Made by a program: the position numbers and the translations under genes. Below the pieces are notes generated by a model that was not told the DNA's origin, searched no databases, and saw only the letters and a list, made by a program, of their open reading frames with translations. DNA of 64,000 nt from Flavobacterium gyeonganense (lineage in GTDB: Bacteria > Bacteroidota > Bacteroidia > Flavobacteriales > Flavobacteriaceae): positions 3,844,001-3,908,000 of the forward strand of contig NZ_CP121112.1 in assembly GCF_029625295.1 (NCBI RefSeq), written 5' to 3'. Below are positions 1 to 11,059 of the stretch, one piece after another (within the stretch, counting starts at the first letter, position 1; every line of letters starts with the position of its first letter).

Positions 1-285
1 AATTTTAGAATCGTAGGTAAAAAAGAAGATTTTTATAATATTATCAATATTATTTTGCCTTTTTCTGAAGATAAAACTTCTATGTTATTGTTTAGCCTGG
101 ATATGAAAGGAATTGCAGTTTCAAGAGGAAGCGCATGTCAGTCCGGAAGTATAAAGCCTTCACATGTTTTAAAAGAAATACTTTCGGAGACCGATTTGAA
201 ATTACCTAATCTCCGGATTTCTTTCAGTCATTACAATACCAAAGAAGATATCGACTTGCTGATTGAGACTCTTAAAACAATATAA
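1..285 (+). CDS. Cysteine desulfurase, C-terminal part (cut by window start)
   Basis: The reading frame is open from base 1, so only the last 94 residues are present. The peptide carries SRGSACQSGS, the mobile loop whose cysteine accepts the persulfide in NifS/IscS/SufS-type, PLP-dependent cysteine desulfurases. These enzymes take sulfur from cysteine for Fe-S clusters or tRNA thiolation. The following segment (LRISFSHYNT, then a helix) matches the usual C-terminal small domain. The gene is convergent with the TsaC-like gene, with a gap of only 7 bases. The PLP-lysine region lies outside the window, so the NifS/IscS/SufS subgroup cannot be decided. Confidence 0.85.
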   Translation, partial: NFRIVGKKEDFYNIINIILPFSEDKTSMLLFSLDMKGIAVSRGSACQSGSIKPSHVLKEILSETDLKLPNLRISFSHYNTKEDIDLLIETLKTI

Positions 286-292
286 CTGAAAA

Positions 293-862
293 TTATTTAC
301 GGATTACTTTTACCTGTGAATCATTTGTTAATTTAATGATTGTTGAAGGTTTTCCGCCAACCTTATCACGATACAAATCCACGACATAATCAACTCCTTT
401 TATAATTTCAGGATTAATATCTTTGAAAGCTAATGGTGTTGGTTGTCCTGAAATATTAGCAGAGGTAGAGACTAATGGTTTTTTCATTCTCTCTAATAAT
501 TTAAAACAAAAAGGTTCTTTTACAAGTCGTATTGCTAAAGAGTTATCTGAAGCGATGATGTTAGAAGCTACATTTCGCGGTTCGTCTAAAATTAAAGTTG
601 TTGGTTTTTCAGATAAATCAAGAATTTGCCAGGCTACTTCGGGAATATTTTTAAAAACATTGTACATCATTTTTTCGCCATTCATTAATACAATCATGCT
701 TTGTGTTTCTGCACGTTGCTTAAGTTTGTATATTTTAGCAACTGCTTCGGGATTTGTGGCATCGCAGCCAATTCCCCATACGGTGTCGGTTGGATAAAGA
801 ATGATACCACCCTCTTTTATGATTTCAAAAGCTTTATGTACTTCTTCGTTGAGATTTTCCAT
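293..862 (-). CDS. L-threonylcarbamoyladenylate synthase (TsaC/Sua5/YrdC family)
   Basis: The product of 189 residues makes threonylcarbamoyl-AMP from threonine, bicarbonate and ATP for the t6A modification of ANN-decoding tRNAs. The N-terminal YPTDTVWGIG, the following KQR and the later STSANISGQPTP are the family signature segments that bind nucleotide and threonine. The length fits a single-domain TsaC; the extra C-terminal domain of long Sua5 proteins is absent. I start at the ATG at 862 (MENLNEEVHK), because the frame further upstream (to 958) is not family-like and would make an unusual extension. It is convergent with the desulfurase gene. Confidence 0.9.
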   Translation of the reverse strand: MENLNEEVHKAFEIIKEGGIILYPTDTVWGIGCDATNPEAVAKIYKLKQRAETQSMIVLMNGEKMMYNVFKNIPEVAWQILDLSEKPTTLILDEPRNVASNIIASDNSLAIRLVKEPFCFKLLERMKKPLVSTSANISGQPTPLAFKDINPEIIKGVDYVVDLYRDKVGGKPSTIIKLTNDSQVKVIRK

Positions 863-1067
863 TTTATAAAAACAAGTAACAAATTTATAGTAGCAAAGTA
901 ACGAAAAATATTTCTGGAAATCTCCATAAATTGGATAGCTTGTGCTTGTACGGATCATTAAAAATATAATTGATTTTGATTATGGATAAGTAAATTTAGA
1001 AGTTGAAATTCATTGATTTTTAGGGTGATTTGGTACTACTTTTCTGGGTTTAAAACTATTTTAATTT

Positions 1068-1075
1068 TATCTTTG
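1068..1075 (+). promoter_or_regulatory. Bacteroidota-type -7 promoter element
   Basis: TATCTTTG matches the TAnnTTTG consensus of the Bacteroidota primary sigma factor and lies 60 bases before the ABC exporter start. No convincing -33 TTTG element is visible at the usual spacing. Confidence 0.45.
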
Positions 1076-1134
1076 CAAAAAAAATATTGGCCTTCAAAAT
1101 TAAATTAGGTTAGCCTTCAATTCAAAATAATTAA

Positions 1135-2966
1135 ATGAAAAATTTTAAACGCTTTTTAAAGTATTTAATACCTCACAAGAAAAATTTAGTAATCAGTATC
1201 ATCTTTAATGTTTTATATGCACTTTTTTCTGCTATTTCGATGCTTTCGCTATTCCCACTAATGAAGGTATTGTTTTCTGATGGTGAAAAAATACATGTCA
1301 GACCTGTATATGAAGGGATTAAAAGTATTGATAAACGATATTTGGAAGACTCCTTAAATTATTTTATAACTCATAATACTGAAGTTAACGGAGCTTTGGA
1401 TACATTGATATGGATGGTAATATTTGTTTTGACCACTTTTTTGTTGAAAAACCTTTTCAATTTCATTTCCATTGTTTACATGACCTATTTGAATAATGGA
1501 ATTTTGAAAGATTTGCGAAATGATGTTTATCAGAAAGTAATTAGTTTACCTGTTTCTTTTTTTCAAATGAAAGAAAGGGTGATTTAATTTCAAGAATGAC
1601 CTCAGATATCAATACAATAAAAAGTGCTTTTTTAAGTATTTTGATGATGGTTAGTGAACCATTGACTATTGTATTCACTCTGATATCGATGGTCTTTATA
1701 AGTTGGAAATTAACCATATTCGTATTTCTTTTTCTTCCGCTTTCAGGGATTTTAATATCCAGAATGAGTAAATCTATTAAAAGTCAATCGGGTGATATTT
1801 TCTCTCTGGAGGGACATCTTTTATCAGATATTGAAGAAACTTTAGGCGGTATAAAAGTGATTAAAAATTTTACTTCTGAGAATTTTTTTATACGACGTTA
1901 TTTTAATTCAACAGAGTTTATTAATAATCTAAACAATAAAATAGGTGTTAGAATGAGTCTGGCCGGGCCTATGAGTGAGTTTTTAGGGATTTTCGTAATT
2001 TCTATTTTATTGGTTTATGGAGGGTCTTTAGTGTTGATTGACGGATCGATGAGCGGTAGCGCTTTTATCGCATACATGGGTTTAGCTTATCAAATATTGA
2101 CACCTGCTAAGGCTATAACAAAAGCCAATCAGGCTTTAATGGGAGGAAATGCAGCTTATGAAAGGGTTGCTTTTATTTTAGACGCAACCAATCCGCTAAA
2201 AGACAATCTTGATGCTATAGAGATTACCGAATTTAAGCATGAAATTAAATTTACGAATGTTTGGTTTAAATACGATTCGGAATATGTTTTAAAAGATTTT
2301 AATCTAACGGTTCCAAAAGGCAAAAGAGTAGCACTGGTAGGAGAATCCGGAAGTGGAAAATCAACATTAGCAAACTTAGTGACAAGGTTGTATGATGTTA
2401 CAGAAGGAAGCATCACTTTCGATGGTGTTAACATAAAGGATGTTACTGCAGATTCATTAAGAAAACAAATGGGAATTGTTGCTCAGGACTCTATTTTGTT
2501 TAATGATACTATTGCTAATAATATTTCGTTAAGCATAGAAAATCCTGATATAGAGGCTGTTAAAAATGCTGCGAAAGTGGCAAATGCACATAATTTTATT
2601 TCAGAATTTCCAGAACAGTACAATAGCCCTGTTGGTGATGGAGGCGGAATGCTGTCTGGAGGTCAGAGACAGCGTGTAGCTATTGCCAGGGCGGTGATGA
2701 AAAATCCACCTATTATGATTTTAGATGAAGCTACATCGGCATTAGATACTGAATCAGAACAATTAGTTCAGATTGGCTTAGAGAATATGATGGAAAACAG
2801 AACTTCAATTGTAATTGCACACCGTTTATCTACAATTCAAAATGCTGATTTAATTGTGGTAATGAGTAAAGGCAGGATTGTAGAGCAAGGTACTCATGAT
2901 GAGTTATTAAACATGAATGGGATTTATGCTAATTTGGTAAGTTTACAGTCTTTAGAGGTAAATTAA
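1135..2966 (+). pseudogene. ABC exporter, MsbA-like permease/ATPase (one frameshift)
   Basis: Two frames together encode a half-size ABC exporter of about 610 residues: an N-terminal six-helix membrane domain followed by an ATPase domain with Walker A GESGSGKST, signature LSGGQRQR and Walker B MILDEATSALD. Such proteins flip lipid A, other lipids or drugs as homodimers in the inner membrane. The first frame stops at 1587. The second carries the expected continuation KGDLISRMTSDIN, read one base back across the AAAGAAAGGG stretch at about 1569-1579. Restoring one base gives FFQMKEKGDLISRM, the usual coupling-helix region. All ATPase motifs are intact, so I suspect a sequencing indel rather than a dead gene. 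The substrate is unknown, although the glycan locus next door would fit a lipid or glycan flippase. Confidence 0.85.
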
Positions 2967-3184
2967 AGTTATTAATTATTAAATGCAGTTGCAATTTCGC
3001 TTAAATGCTATTTTAAGGAGTCTCTGGAAATAATCTTCTGTATTTTCAAAATACTAAAAGCGAGTAATTTACAGATTTTAAATTCGAAAAAAGTGAGTTT
3101 TTAGAGGGGTCTCTTAAATTTATCTTTGGTATAATTATCCGCATTTTTACTTTGACTCACAAAAACAAAATTAATATTTGCATA

Positions 3185-3489
3185 CTACATCCATTCTTGA
3201 GTAAACTGTTTGACTTTTTCTTGTAAGAATGAATCGTCTTTCAGAAATTTAATTTTACAGTTTGTACAAGGTTCCTTTTTTTAAATAGAATAGAAATACT
3301 ACTCTTTTTAAGCTTACTATTAGAGTCTGTATCTAAAAATCTATTAATACAAATGGATATTCTACATCTTATGCTATAATTACCTTGTTTTTCCGCTACT
3401 TCTGATATAGGAAGTGTATTGTCTGTTTCTCAGATCCATACCTTAAGGATTGTGAATACTAATACAATCTTGTTGTATTTCAATTTGTT
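3185..3489 (-). pseudogene. Possible decayed or error-broken small gene, unknown
   Basis: The gap 2967-3522 has no intact gene. On the minus strand a frame can be followed from 3489 to a TAG at 3185, interrupted by an in-frame TGA at 3430-3432 and a slip in the T7 run at 3276-3282. Restoring one base there joins the two parts. The joined peptide of about 100 residues includes ETDNTLPISEVAEKQGNY and a CTNC pair near its end. I do not recognise it. The homopolymer slip is the same kind as in clear genes nearby, which is the main reason to list it. It could also be chance or a mobile-element remnant. Confidence 0.3.
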
Positions 3490-3522
3490 TTAAAATTTTA
3501 ACAAATTATTTTTAATTGTAAA

Positions 3523-5382
3523 CTATTTTTTCTTAAAAATATTAATTTTTTTTATCCGTAAACTGTCCGAAATTGTTTTGGAAAATTCAAAACTTAAGTG
3601 ATTACTATCGTAGGACATTGGGGCATTTTGAGCCGTAAATAGTACACAATGCTTGAGATTATTCCCATTAGACAGTAAATCTTTTTTGCTAATAAATTGG
3701 TAGAGGCCTTTTGATTTAATTTTCAATTCGTTATCATAAAGTCCAAAACTTTCGATGTCTTTACTTGTTATGGTTTCTCCTGTACCCATGATTTCTGGCA
3801 TATCTCGTTTCAAAACTATATAATTTCCAAAAACAATAATTTTAGCTTTTGTTTTCTTTTTTATTTCTTTTACAAAAGCTACTAAATTTTCGGGTTTATA
3901 CCAGCCAAACATTACGTTGATTACAATGTATTCATACTTTGATAAAAAATTATTTCTATAAATTTTATCCATCATAACATAGCATTTGTCTTTCATTTCG
4001 GGGGGATGATTGCTAATTAATTTTAAATCAGCCGAAACCATTGGTGGACAACCTCCTTCTGAAAGCATTCGGTAATCGTAATTAGGGTAGGCTAATTTCA
4101 AAAAGTTAAGAGCATCTGGAGCATGACTATCGCCAAGTATTAACACTTGTTCTGTGTGTTTTGTGTTTTTTAAATTTAAGTCATTTATGGTATCGCTTAA
4201 AAGTTGAAACCTCAAATTCTTGCCTTCCTCAATCTGTTTTAAGCCATATGCTTGAGTAGTGGTATTCTTAAAAAAGAATGATTCAAAATGAAGCAAACAA
4301 TAATTTGTTACTAAAATTAAGACTATTGTTGTAAAAATAAGAATAATTATTTTGGATTCTTTTCTTTTAGTTACTCTAAAAGGAGTTTCAATACATTTAT
4401 AGATGATAAATCCAACAACGATAGCACTAAAAAAAAGTATAATTTGGTCTTTCGGATTTAAATTCGGACCGTATAGATGTTTATAAAAAACGACAAAGGG
4501 CCAATGAATCAAGTATAAAGAATAGGATATTCTGCCCAACCATCTTATTAATTGATTATTATAAATTCGACTAACATATTTTGTTTGACCTGTATTGTGA
4601 ATTAAAATAGCAGAAAATAAGCAAGGCAATAAAGCATTTATTCCAGGAAACAGGACTTTGTCATCATAAAAAGAAGCTAGAAAAATTAGACCTGTAATTC
4701 CTATTAGCGATAGCGATTCTTTGGCATACGATTTAAATTCAAATTTATTAGTCCAAAAAAGCAATGTGCCTATTAGAAATTCAAAAACTCGGAATGGAGT
4801 AAGAAAAAAAGCAGCCGAACTATTTATTGTTAAATAATATTCAGAAAAAAAAGGCTAATTACTGCAAATGAAGATAAAACTAAAACTCTATGAACCTTTT
4901 TTTTATTTTTAAAGTAAAAAACAATAAAAAAGGCCAAATAAGATAAAACTGTTCTTCAACAGATAAAGACCAAGTATGTAATAAAGGTTTAATATATGAA
5001 TTACTATCAAAATAACCCGATTCTAAAAAAAATAGATATTGGAGAAGGATAGGACTGTGGCGGTTGATGATTTTAATGTTTTCTCGAATAAAAAAAGAGG
5101 ATAAATGAAATAAGCCATTAATAATGTGAGTATCACAACGAATAGCATAGATGGCAGCAATCTTTTTATTCGCCTAAAATAAAACTCTTTAAAAGAAAAA
5201 GCTTTTTGATCTATTTTAGGTATTAAAATAGAACTTATGAGATAGCCACTAATTACAAAGAAAACATCTACACCGATGAATCCTCCTTTTAATACAGTTA
5301 CATCGAGATGAAAAAGCAAAACCAATAGAACCGCAATACCTCGCAGTCCATCAATATGTGGGAAGTAATTTCTTTTATGCAT
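3523..5382 (-). pseudogene. O-acyltransferase, OafA/YrhL family (three frameshifts)
   Basis: The frames join to about 620 residues of an integral-membrane acyltransferase-3 protein with a C-terminal SGNH-like domain, the architecture that O-acetylates LPS, O-antigen or peptidoglycan sugars. The N-terminus (from ATG 5382) has HIDGLRGIAVLLVLLFH, where the first histidine and arginine are typical catalytic and acyl-CoA residues, then RRIKRLLPSM. The middle has LLHTWSLSVEEQFYLIWP. The C-terminal part has LILGDSHAPD, the SGNH serine block. Three breaks fall in 8-base runs (4845-4852, 4897-4904, 5025-5032); adding one base to each restores one continuous frame. It is 20 bases downstream of the GT2-GT4 gene and probably in the same operon. 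Confidence 0.85.
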
Positions 5383-5402
5383 GGGGATCAAAATAGAAAT
5401 AA

Positions 5403-7421
5403 TTAATTAAAATGCTCTAAAATCGTATGATTTAGTTTTTCAACCGAAAAAGGATGTAGACTTTTTTCTGAATTTGTAGAAAGTTTTTTCCAGACTAATT
5501 CATCACTGTATAATTTAATTACTTTTTCTGCAAATTCATTAGCTTCATTTGCAATTAAGGCATTTTCATTGTCAATTAAAAACATCCCTTCAGCACCTAT
5601 TTCGGTAGTAACTACTGGAAGATGGTATTCAAGAGCCTGACCTATTTTACCTTTAACACCTGCACCTATCTGTAGTGGAGCAACCATTAATTTAACTGAA
5701 TTAAAAATTGCATCAACATTTGATACATAACCATGAAAAACAAATCGATCGTCTTTTATATTTTTTACTAATTCATTAATATTGCCGACTACATTAACCT
5801 TTATTTCTGGCAATTTTTCCCAAACGATTGGCATTATTGAGTTATATAAAAATTCAATTGCATTTACATTTGGATGGTGGGTTGAGCCAATAAATAAAAT
5901 GTCTTTTCTTTCAGAAAAATGTTTTATAGAATCGATATTTATTTTACTATAATGTATGTTTGAAATTTCGATAAGCTTTTCTTCATCAGAAAATAATTTC
6001 ATGTATTCTTTTTCTGTCTCAGAAATAGGGATTATGTAATCTGCATTTTTTACAAATTCTGTTTCAATTTCTTTGTATTTTTTGTAGTTTAATTCGTGTG
6101 ATTTGTCTTTATCAATTATCAGTGCTTTTTGATATCTTAAATGGTGTATATCAACCATATCATAAATAAATTTAGCATTGTTGAAAACATTTTTGAATTT
6201 AAAAAAACATTCTTTAAAAGTGTCAGGGCCATAGAACCAAATTAGACTTACATTTTTATTTGTTTTATTTAAATACTCTACGAATTTGTTTTCTGGGTAT
6301 TGATTGTAATATACATTAACTCCCATTTTTTGATAATATATTATATATGGGTCTTTAGGACTTATATGCGTGACTATCAAAGTAACATGGAATTTTAAAT
6401 TGATAAAGCCCTTAATTATTTCATTTAATCTATTTGCACCAGAATCCTTATCATATTCAGGCATAAATTTAATTACAAAAGCAATCGATTTATTATTATA
6501 TTTTTCAATAATTCTTTCTTCGATAGTGGTTGCTTTAATAGATTCTATTTCTTTTTTCCATTTATTTTCAAACTTCTGGCTGTTAATTTTAAAAAGTAAC
6601 TCTTTTTTTGTAGTGACTTTTCATCTGATTTTTTTTTCCATTATAAGAAATTCCGTTATAGTGAAGTACTTCAGAGAATGGTGTATAATATATGTATTTG
6701 TTTTGGTTGTATTTCAGATCAAAACAAAAGTCTGTTTCTTCAAAATAGGCTGGAACAAATATTTCATCTAAAAGATTTAATGTGGCTCCATCATCTTTAA
6801 ATTTTTTGAATAGTAAACTACATCCTGAGCAATAATCAACCTGATAAATATAATTTATTTCGGAATCTTTAGGGTGCTTTTTTCTAACTACTTGATGAAT
6901 CTTAAAATTTTGAAGAATAACACTTCCGGCTTCTTGTAATGTACCATTTGCATTTAATAATTTAGAACCTACTGCACCTACATTTTTATAGTTTTCGAAA
7001 ACATAGAACAATTCTTCTATAAAGTTTTTTTCTACAGCTGTATCATTATTTAAGATGTAGATATATTCTCCTTTGGCAGCTCTTATTCCTTTATTTATAT
7101 TTTTTAAAAAGCCTAAATTCTTCTCGTTTTTAATTAATTTAATTCCGGAGATGAGTGAAAAATCATAGTTTTCAGAACTATTATCGTCAACTAAAATGAT
7201 TTCATATGGATATTTTTTTGTTAAATTATTATTTAGATGGATTAAACAATTCCAAGTATATTTTTCTTCATTATAAAATGGTATTATTATAGAAACAATG
7301 GGTTTTTCAGACTCGTCAAAAATTATGTTTTTTCTAACAAGTTCTAATGGGATTATTTTTTTAATTTTTGAGGTTTAAAAGTTTTTTTTAAAAAAGATTT
7401 TATTGGACGTGAAATCTGCAT
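5403..7421 (-). pseudogene. Two-domain glycosyltransferase, GT2 + GT4 (two frameshifts)
   Basis: From ATG 7421 the frames join to about 672 residues. The first half is a GT2 domain: PIVSIIIPFYNEE, ILVDDNSSEN, the acceptor-type ILNNDTAVEK and the later ETDFCFDLKYNQ. The second half is a GT4-like domain of the GT-B fold, ending in a donor-binding region with GAGVKGKIGQALEY and TEIGAEGM. Breaks lie in a T7 run at 7356-7362 (one base missing) and a T7 run at 6603-6609 (one extra). Repairing the second links SHYKK to ELLFKINSQK and thus GT2 to GT4 in one chain. Proteins of this layout build O-antigen or exopolysaccharide at the cytoplasmic face. It lies between the acyltransferase and a second GT4 gene with a similar C-terminal domain. 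Confidence 0.8.
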
Positions 7422-7537
7422 AGTGGTTGTTATAGAGAATATTAATGTTTAGGATTAAAAGTAGTAATACTTGTTGAAAACTAAAGTTTAATTTACTTAT
7501 TTTTCATTTTGGTCGATTGAATACATTTTTTCAAAGT

Positions 7538-8726
7538 TTAAATTTCTTTTAATACAGATTTTAATTTTTCTTTTGAAAAAGGATAAAGGCTTTCAGTAGA
7601 GTTAACAGATAATTTAGACCACATTTCTTTATCATTGTAAAGTGTAATTATCTGTTTTGAAAGTTCATCTGCAGTTTCAGAAATAAAAGCATTTTTTTTG
7701 TTTTCTAAATACATTCCTTCAGCGCCTATAGAAGTCGTTACTACAGGTAAAAAGTATTCAAAAGACTGGCCTATTTTTCCTTTTACACCTGCGCCATAAC
7801 GCAAAGGAGCAACCATCAGTTTAGAGTTGATAAAATAGGACTCAATATTTTCTACAAATCCCAATAGTTTGAAATTAGGATGGGAGATAGAGTGAATCTT
7901 ATTTTTTACATTTCCAATTACATTTACTTTTAAATTGGGTAATTTTAGCCATACTTTTGGCATTATTTCATTATATAAGTAATGAATAGCATCTATATTT
8001 GGTTCATGTGAAGAACCAATAAACAAAATATCGCTTCTTTTTTCAAATGGGGCAATTTGACTTTCGTCAATTTTACAATAATGTATATTCGAAATTAACA
8101 ATATCTGATTTTCTTTCAAATACTGTGACATGATTTCTTTTTCAACTTCAGATATTGCGATAACAACATCTGCTTTTTTTGCTAATTTCGTTTCTATTTT
8201 AAAATACTGATAATATTTTTTTCTTAACGAAATTCGATAAGGTTCAATTTCTATAGCTCTTTTATACCTTAAAAAATGAATGTCTACCATATCAAATATG
8301 GATTTCGATCCTGGAAAACATTCAGAAAGTCTGGAGATATATTTACTAAAGTTTTTTGGCCCATTGTACCAGATGTAGTCGATATGAGGTATGGATTTTA
8401 AAAAACTCAAATAATTTTTATGCAAATTGGTTTCTAAAAATATAATAATACCTAAATCACTATAAAAACTGACATATTTATCTCTTTCAAAAATATTTTC
8501 AACACAAATAATGCAGTTAAATCCTAAATCTTTATACAATAGAATAATTTCTTTAAGTCTATTTTGAGCCAGAATCTTCATCATGTTTTGGCAGCGCATT
8601 GCTCATAAAAACAATTGTTTTTTTCGCAGCGCTGTAAGTTTCAAAATTTGGTATAGATGTTACACACTGTTTTTTAATTTTACTTTCTCTTTCAATGTGC
8701 AATTTTATGGTTTTAAATACTCCCAT
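7538..8726 (-). pseudogene. GT4-type glycosyltransferase (one frameshift)
   Basis: About 395 residues after joining two frames. The N-terminal frame carries KTIVFMSNALPKHDEDSG and stops at a TAG made by the slip; the second frame continues with NRLKEIILLYKDLGF. The break is in the four-T run at 8562-8565, where one base seems to be extra. The C-terminal half has GAGVKGKIGQSFEYFLPVV and GAEGMYLENK, closely matching the GT4 half of the neighbouring fusion, so the two are probably duplicates. I prefer the ATG at 8726; a TTG at 8759 in the same frame would add 11 residues. Nucleotide-sugar donor and acceptor cannot be told from the sequence. Confidence 0.75.
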
Positions 8727-8759
8727 GTTAAGTTTAATTTTTGTTTGGGTTTTGGGCAA

Positions 8760-9308
8760 TTTTATAATGAAAGGCTAATTAATTAAACCTTAAACAACCA
8801 TATAATATTGTGGTATGTATAAAGTTTAAGAAGTAGTCAATCTGAAAAATAAATAAAAATAGAAAGCTTAAATAGCTATAATGTTTTGTAATGTTATATG
8901 TTAAAGAAATTTAATTTTGACAAATCCATGTAAAAGCATTAATACAGGAAAAAATCTTCTCATTAAAAAAACAAGTAAGAATTTATATACTGAAGATGGA
9001 GGAAAAGAAGAATAGTTGCGTTATATGATATAAAAAAATCAAAAGGATTCTTATTTAGTTTGAGAATTCTTTTTAAAAATTAAATTTTTGATAGACTTTT
9101 AAAAAAAGATTCTTAATGTCTTTTTTATCTGTTGTTTATGATGTATTAACCTGTATAGATTTTAATGCAGCTTTAGCATAAATATTTTTTTCTAAGTTTT
9201 ATATTATTGTCTTACTATGCTGTGATAATTAAAATAAAAGTGTCATATTGATTATATTTAAAAGATAAAGAAATTGAGATTATTTTTTATATTTGTCAAA
9301 AAAATATT
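8760..9308. other. Intergenic region between divergent glycan genes
   Basis: These 549 AT-rich bases separate the minus-strand glycosyltransferase block from the plus-strand GT17 gene and must hold promoters for both. I see no convincing gene, RNA or repeat in it. A -7-like TATATTTG at 9288-9295 points to the GT17 gene and would give a very short leader. Confidence 0.5.
9288..9295 (+). promoter_or_regulatory. Bacteroidota-type -7 element before the GT17 gene
   Basis: TATATTTG fits TAnnTTTG. It ends 13 bases before the ATG at 9309, so transcription would start almost at the gene. No -33 element at normal spacing was found. Confidence 0.4.
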
Positions 9309-10162
9309 ATGGTTTATGATTGTTTCATCTTTTTTAATGAATTAGATTTACTTGAAATTAGATTAAATGAATTAGATGATGTTGTTGATAAATTTGTGCT
9401 CGTAGAAGCAGATAAAACTTTTCAATTTAAACCAAAGCCTTTCATTTTTGAAGAAAATAAAGAACGTTTTTCTAAGTTTCTGCATAAAATAATTCACGTT
9501 AAGCTGACTGAATATCCTTTATTTATTCCAATAATTAATCCTTTTTCACCTTGGAAAATAGAATTTTTTCAAAGAAATTCTATTGTAAAAGGACTAGTAA
9601 ATTGTAAACCTGATGATGTTATTTTAATTTCAGATGTTGATGAAATTCCAAAAGCAGAAGTTATAAAACAGAAATTATCAGAGGGTGTAAGCAAAATATA
9701 TGGGCTAAAGATGGATATGTTCATGTATTTTCTTAATAACAGACTTGTTTTTGATATTGAAAGCAAAATGAACAAAGAAGAATCTAAAGATGGGATTTGG
9801 CATTGTACAGCTTTGCTACCGTATAAACTTCTAAAGAAGAAACCTTTTAAGATTCGTAAAACGATTATGCGTACAAAAGAAGGGGAGAAGTTTACGAAAT
9901 TATTCCTAATGCAGGCTGGCATTTTACTTATATTGGAGGAGTGAAAAAAATTATTCAAAAAATAGAAGCTTTTTCACATACAGAATACAATTTAGAACAA
10001 TATAAAAGCGAAAAGAATATCCTGGAATTGATAGAAAGTGGGAAGGATTTATTTGGCAGGGATTTGGAGTTCGAAATTGCAGGCACTAATTATGAGTTTC
10101 CCAAATTTATAAATACTGAAGAAGCCCGTTATAAGTTTAAAGAGTATTTCTTTACAAAATAA
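9309..10162 (+). pseudogene. Glycosyltransferase family 17 protein (one frameshift)
   Basis: Joined frames give about 284 residues similar in layout to GT17 enzymes, the family of beta-1,4-mannosyl-glycoprotein N-acetylglucosaminyltransferase. Family-like segments are VYDCFIFFNELDLLEIRLNE at the start, FVLVEADKTF, FQRNSIVKGL and ILISDVDEIP with its metal-binding-type DxD. The first frame ends at 9944. The correct continuation NAGWHFTYIGGVKK is in another frame and is reached by restoring one base near the GGGG at 9882-9885. GT17 proteins are frequent in bacterial surface-polysaccharide loci. The exact linkage made here is unknown. Confidence 0.8.
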
Positions 10163-10264
10163 TTTTACTTCAATCAATTATTTTTAACTAATTCAAGCTA
10201 ACCTCTGATTAAAAAGAAAACTTTGCTTTAATAATTAACTTCTATTAAATCAATAAAATAAAAA

Positions 10265-11035
10265 ATGGAACATTTAGTAAAAGTTGTTATACCTATATAC
10301 AAAGATCATTTTGGGTTTCTTGAAGAGAAATCTTTATTACAGTGTTTACGTGTTTTGAAAGATTATCCAATTGTTTTAGTACAGCCGGAAGGACTCGATA
10401 ATTCTTATATTAAAGATACGTTTCCGAATGTTTTGGTAGAAAATTTTTCAAAAAAATATTTTGAAAATATTTCCGGTTATAATGAGTTGCTTTTGTCTCC
10501 TTCATTTTACGAACGTTTTTTAGATTCTGAGTTTATGCTGATTTATCAGTTAGACGCTTTTGTTTTTAAAGATACTTTAAAAGAATGGTGCCAGAAAGGG
10601 TATGATTATATTGGAGCTCCCTGGATTGCAACTAAGCATAATAAAATGGTAACGAAAATCCTTGCTCTTTTTGATTCTAAAAAGAAAAAGGAACGCAAAC
10701 AAATTTTTTATAAAGCCGGTAATGGAGGTTTTTCATTGCGTCGGGTTAGTTCGCATTATGAAATTGCTAAAAAGCAGGAAATTTTCATTTCTGATTTTTT
10801 AAACGCAGATAATAAACCTATATATACTACAGAAGATGTTTTTTGGTCCTTGAAAGCTCCTGAATTCAGTAAAGATTTTAGAATTCCAGACTATAAGGAA
10901 GCTTTGCATTTTGCCATTGATCGTAAACCAGAAATTGCTTTTAAAATAATAAATAATGAAATTCCTTTTGGCTGTCATGGAATTAATAAACCTAAAGTTG
11001 TTGATTTTTGGAAACCGATATTAGATAAATATTAA
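10265..11035 (+). CDS. DUF5672 family protein, probable glycosyltransferase
   Basis: The 256-residue product begins VKVVIPIYKDHFGFLEEKSL and contains LIYQLDAFVFKDTLKEWC, YIGAPWI, GNGGFSLRR and TTEDVFWS. This pattern (DAF as DxD-like motif, GNGGFSLR, ED) is typical of DUF5672 proteins found in polysaccharide clusters, which resemble GT-A glycosyltransferases. No signal peptide or membrane helix is evident, so it should act in the cytoplasm. It follows the GT17 gene on the same strand after 102 bases. Assignment to the family is fairly sure; a transferase reaction is inferred. Confidence 0.75.
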   Translation: MEHLVKVVIPIYKDHFGFLEEKSLLQCLRVLKDYPIVLVQPEGLDNSYIKDTFPNVLVENFSKKYFENISGYNELLLSPSFYERFLDSEFMLIYQLDAFVFKDTLKEWCQKGYDYIGAPWIATKHNKMVTKILALFDSKKKKERKQIFYKAGNGGFSLRRVSSHYEIAKKQEIFISDFLNADNKPIYTTEDVFWSLKAPEFSKDFRIPDYKEALHFAIDRKPEIAFKIINNEIPFGCHGINKPKVVDFWKPILDKY

Positions 11036-11059
11036 ATCTTCAGGCAGTTTTAATCTCGT

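Noticed and set aside
423..901. Plus-strand frames opposite the TsaC-like gene
   Set aside because: They are antisense shadows of a clear gene on the minus strand.
8760..9308. tRNA or small RNA gene in the long gap
   Set aside because: No cloverleaf-like or strong GC-rich structure was seen in this AT-rich stretch.
9569..9958. 129-codon minus-strand frame opposite the GT17 gene
   Set aside because: Antisense to a recognisable glycosyltransferase, with no domain of its own.
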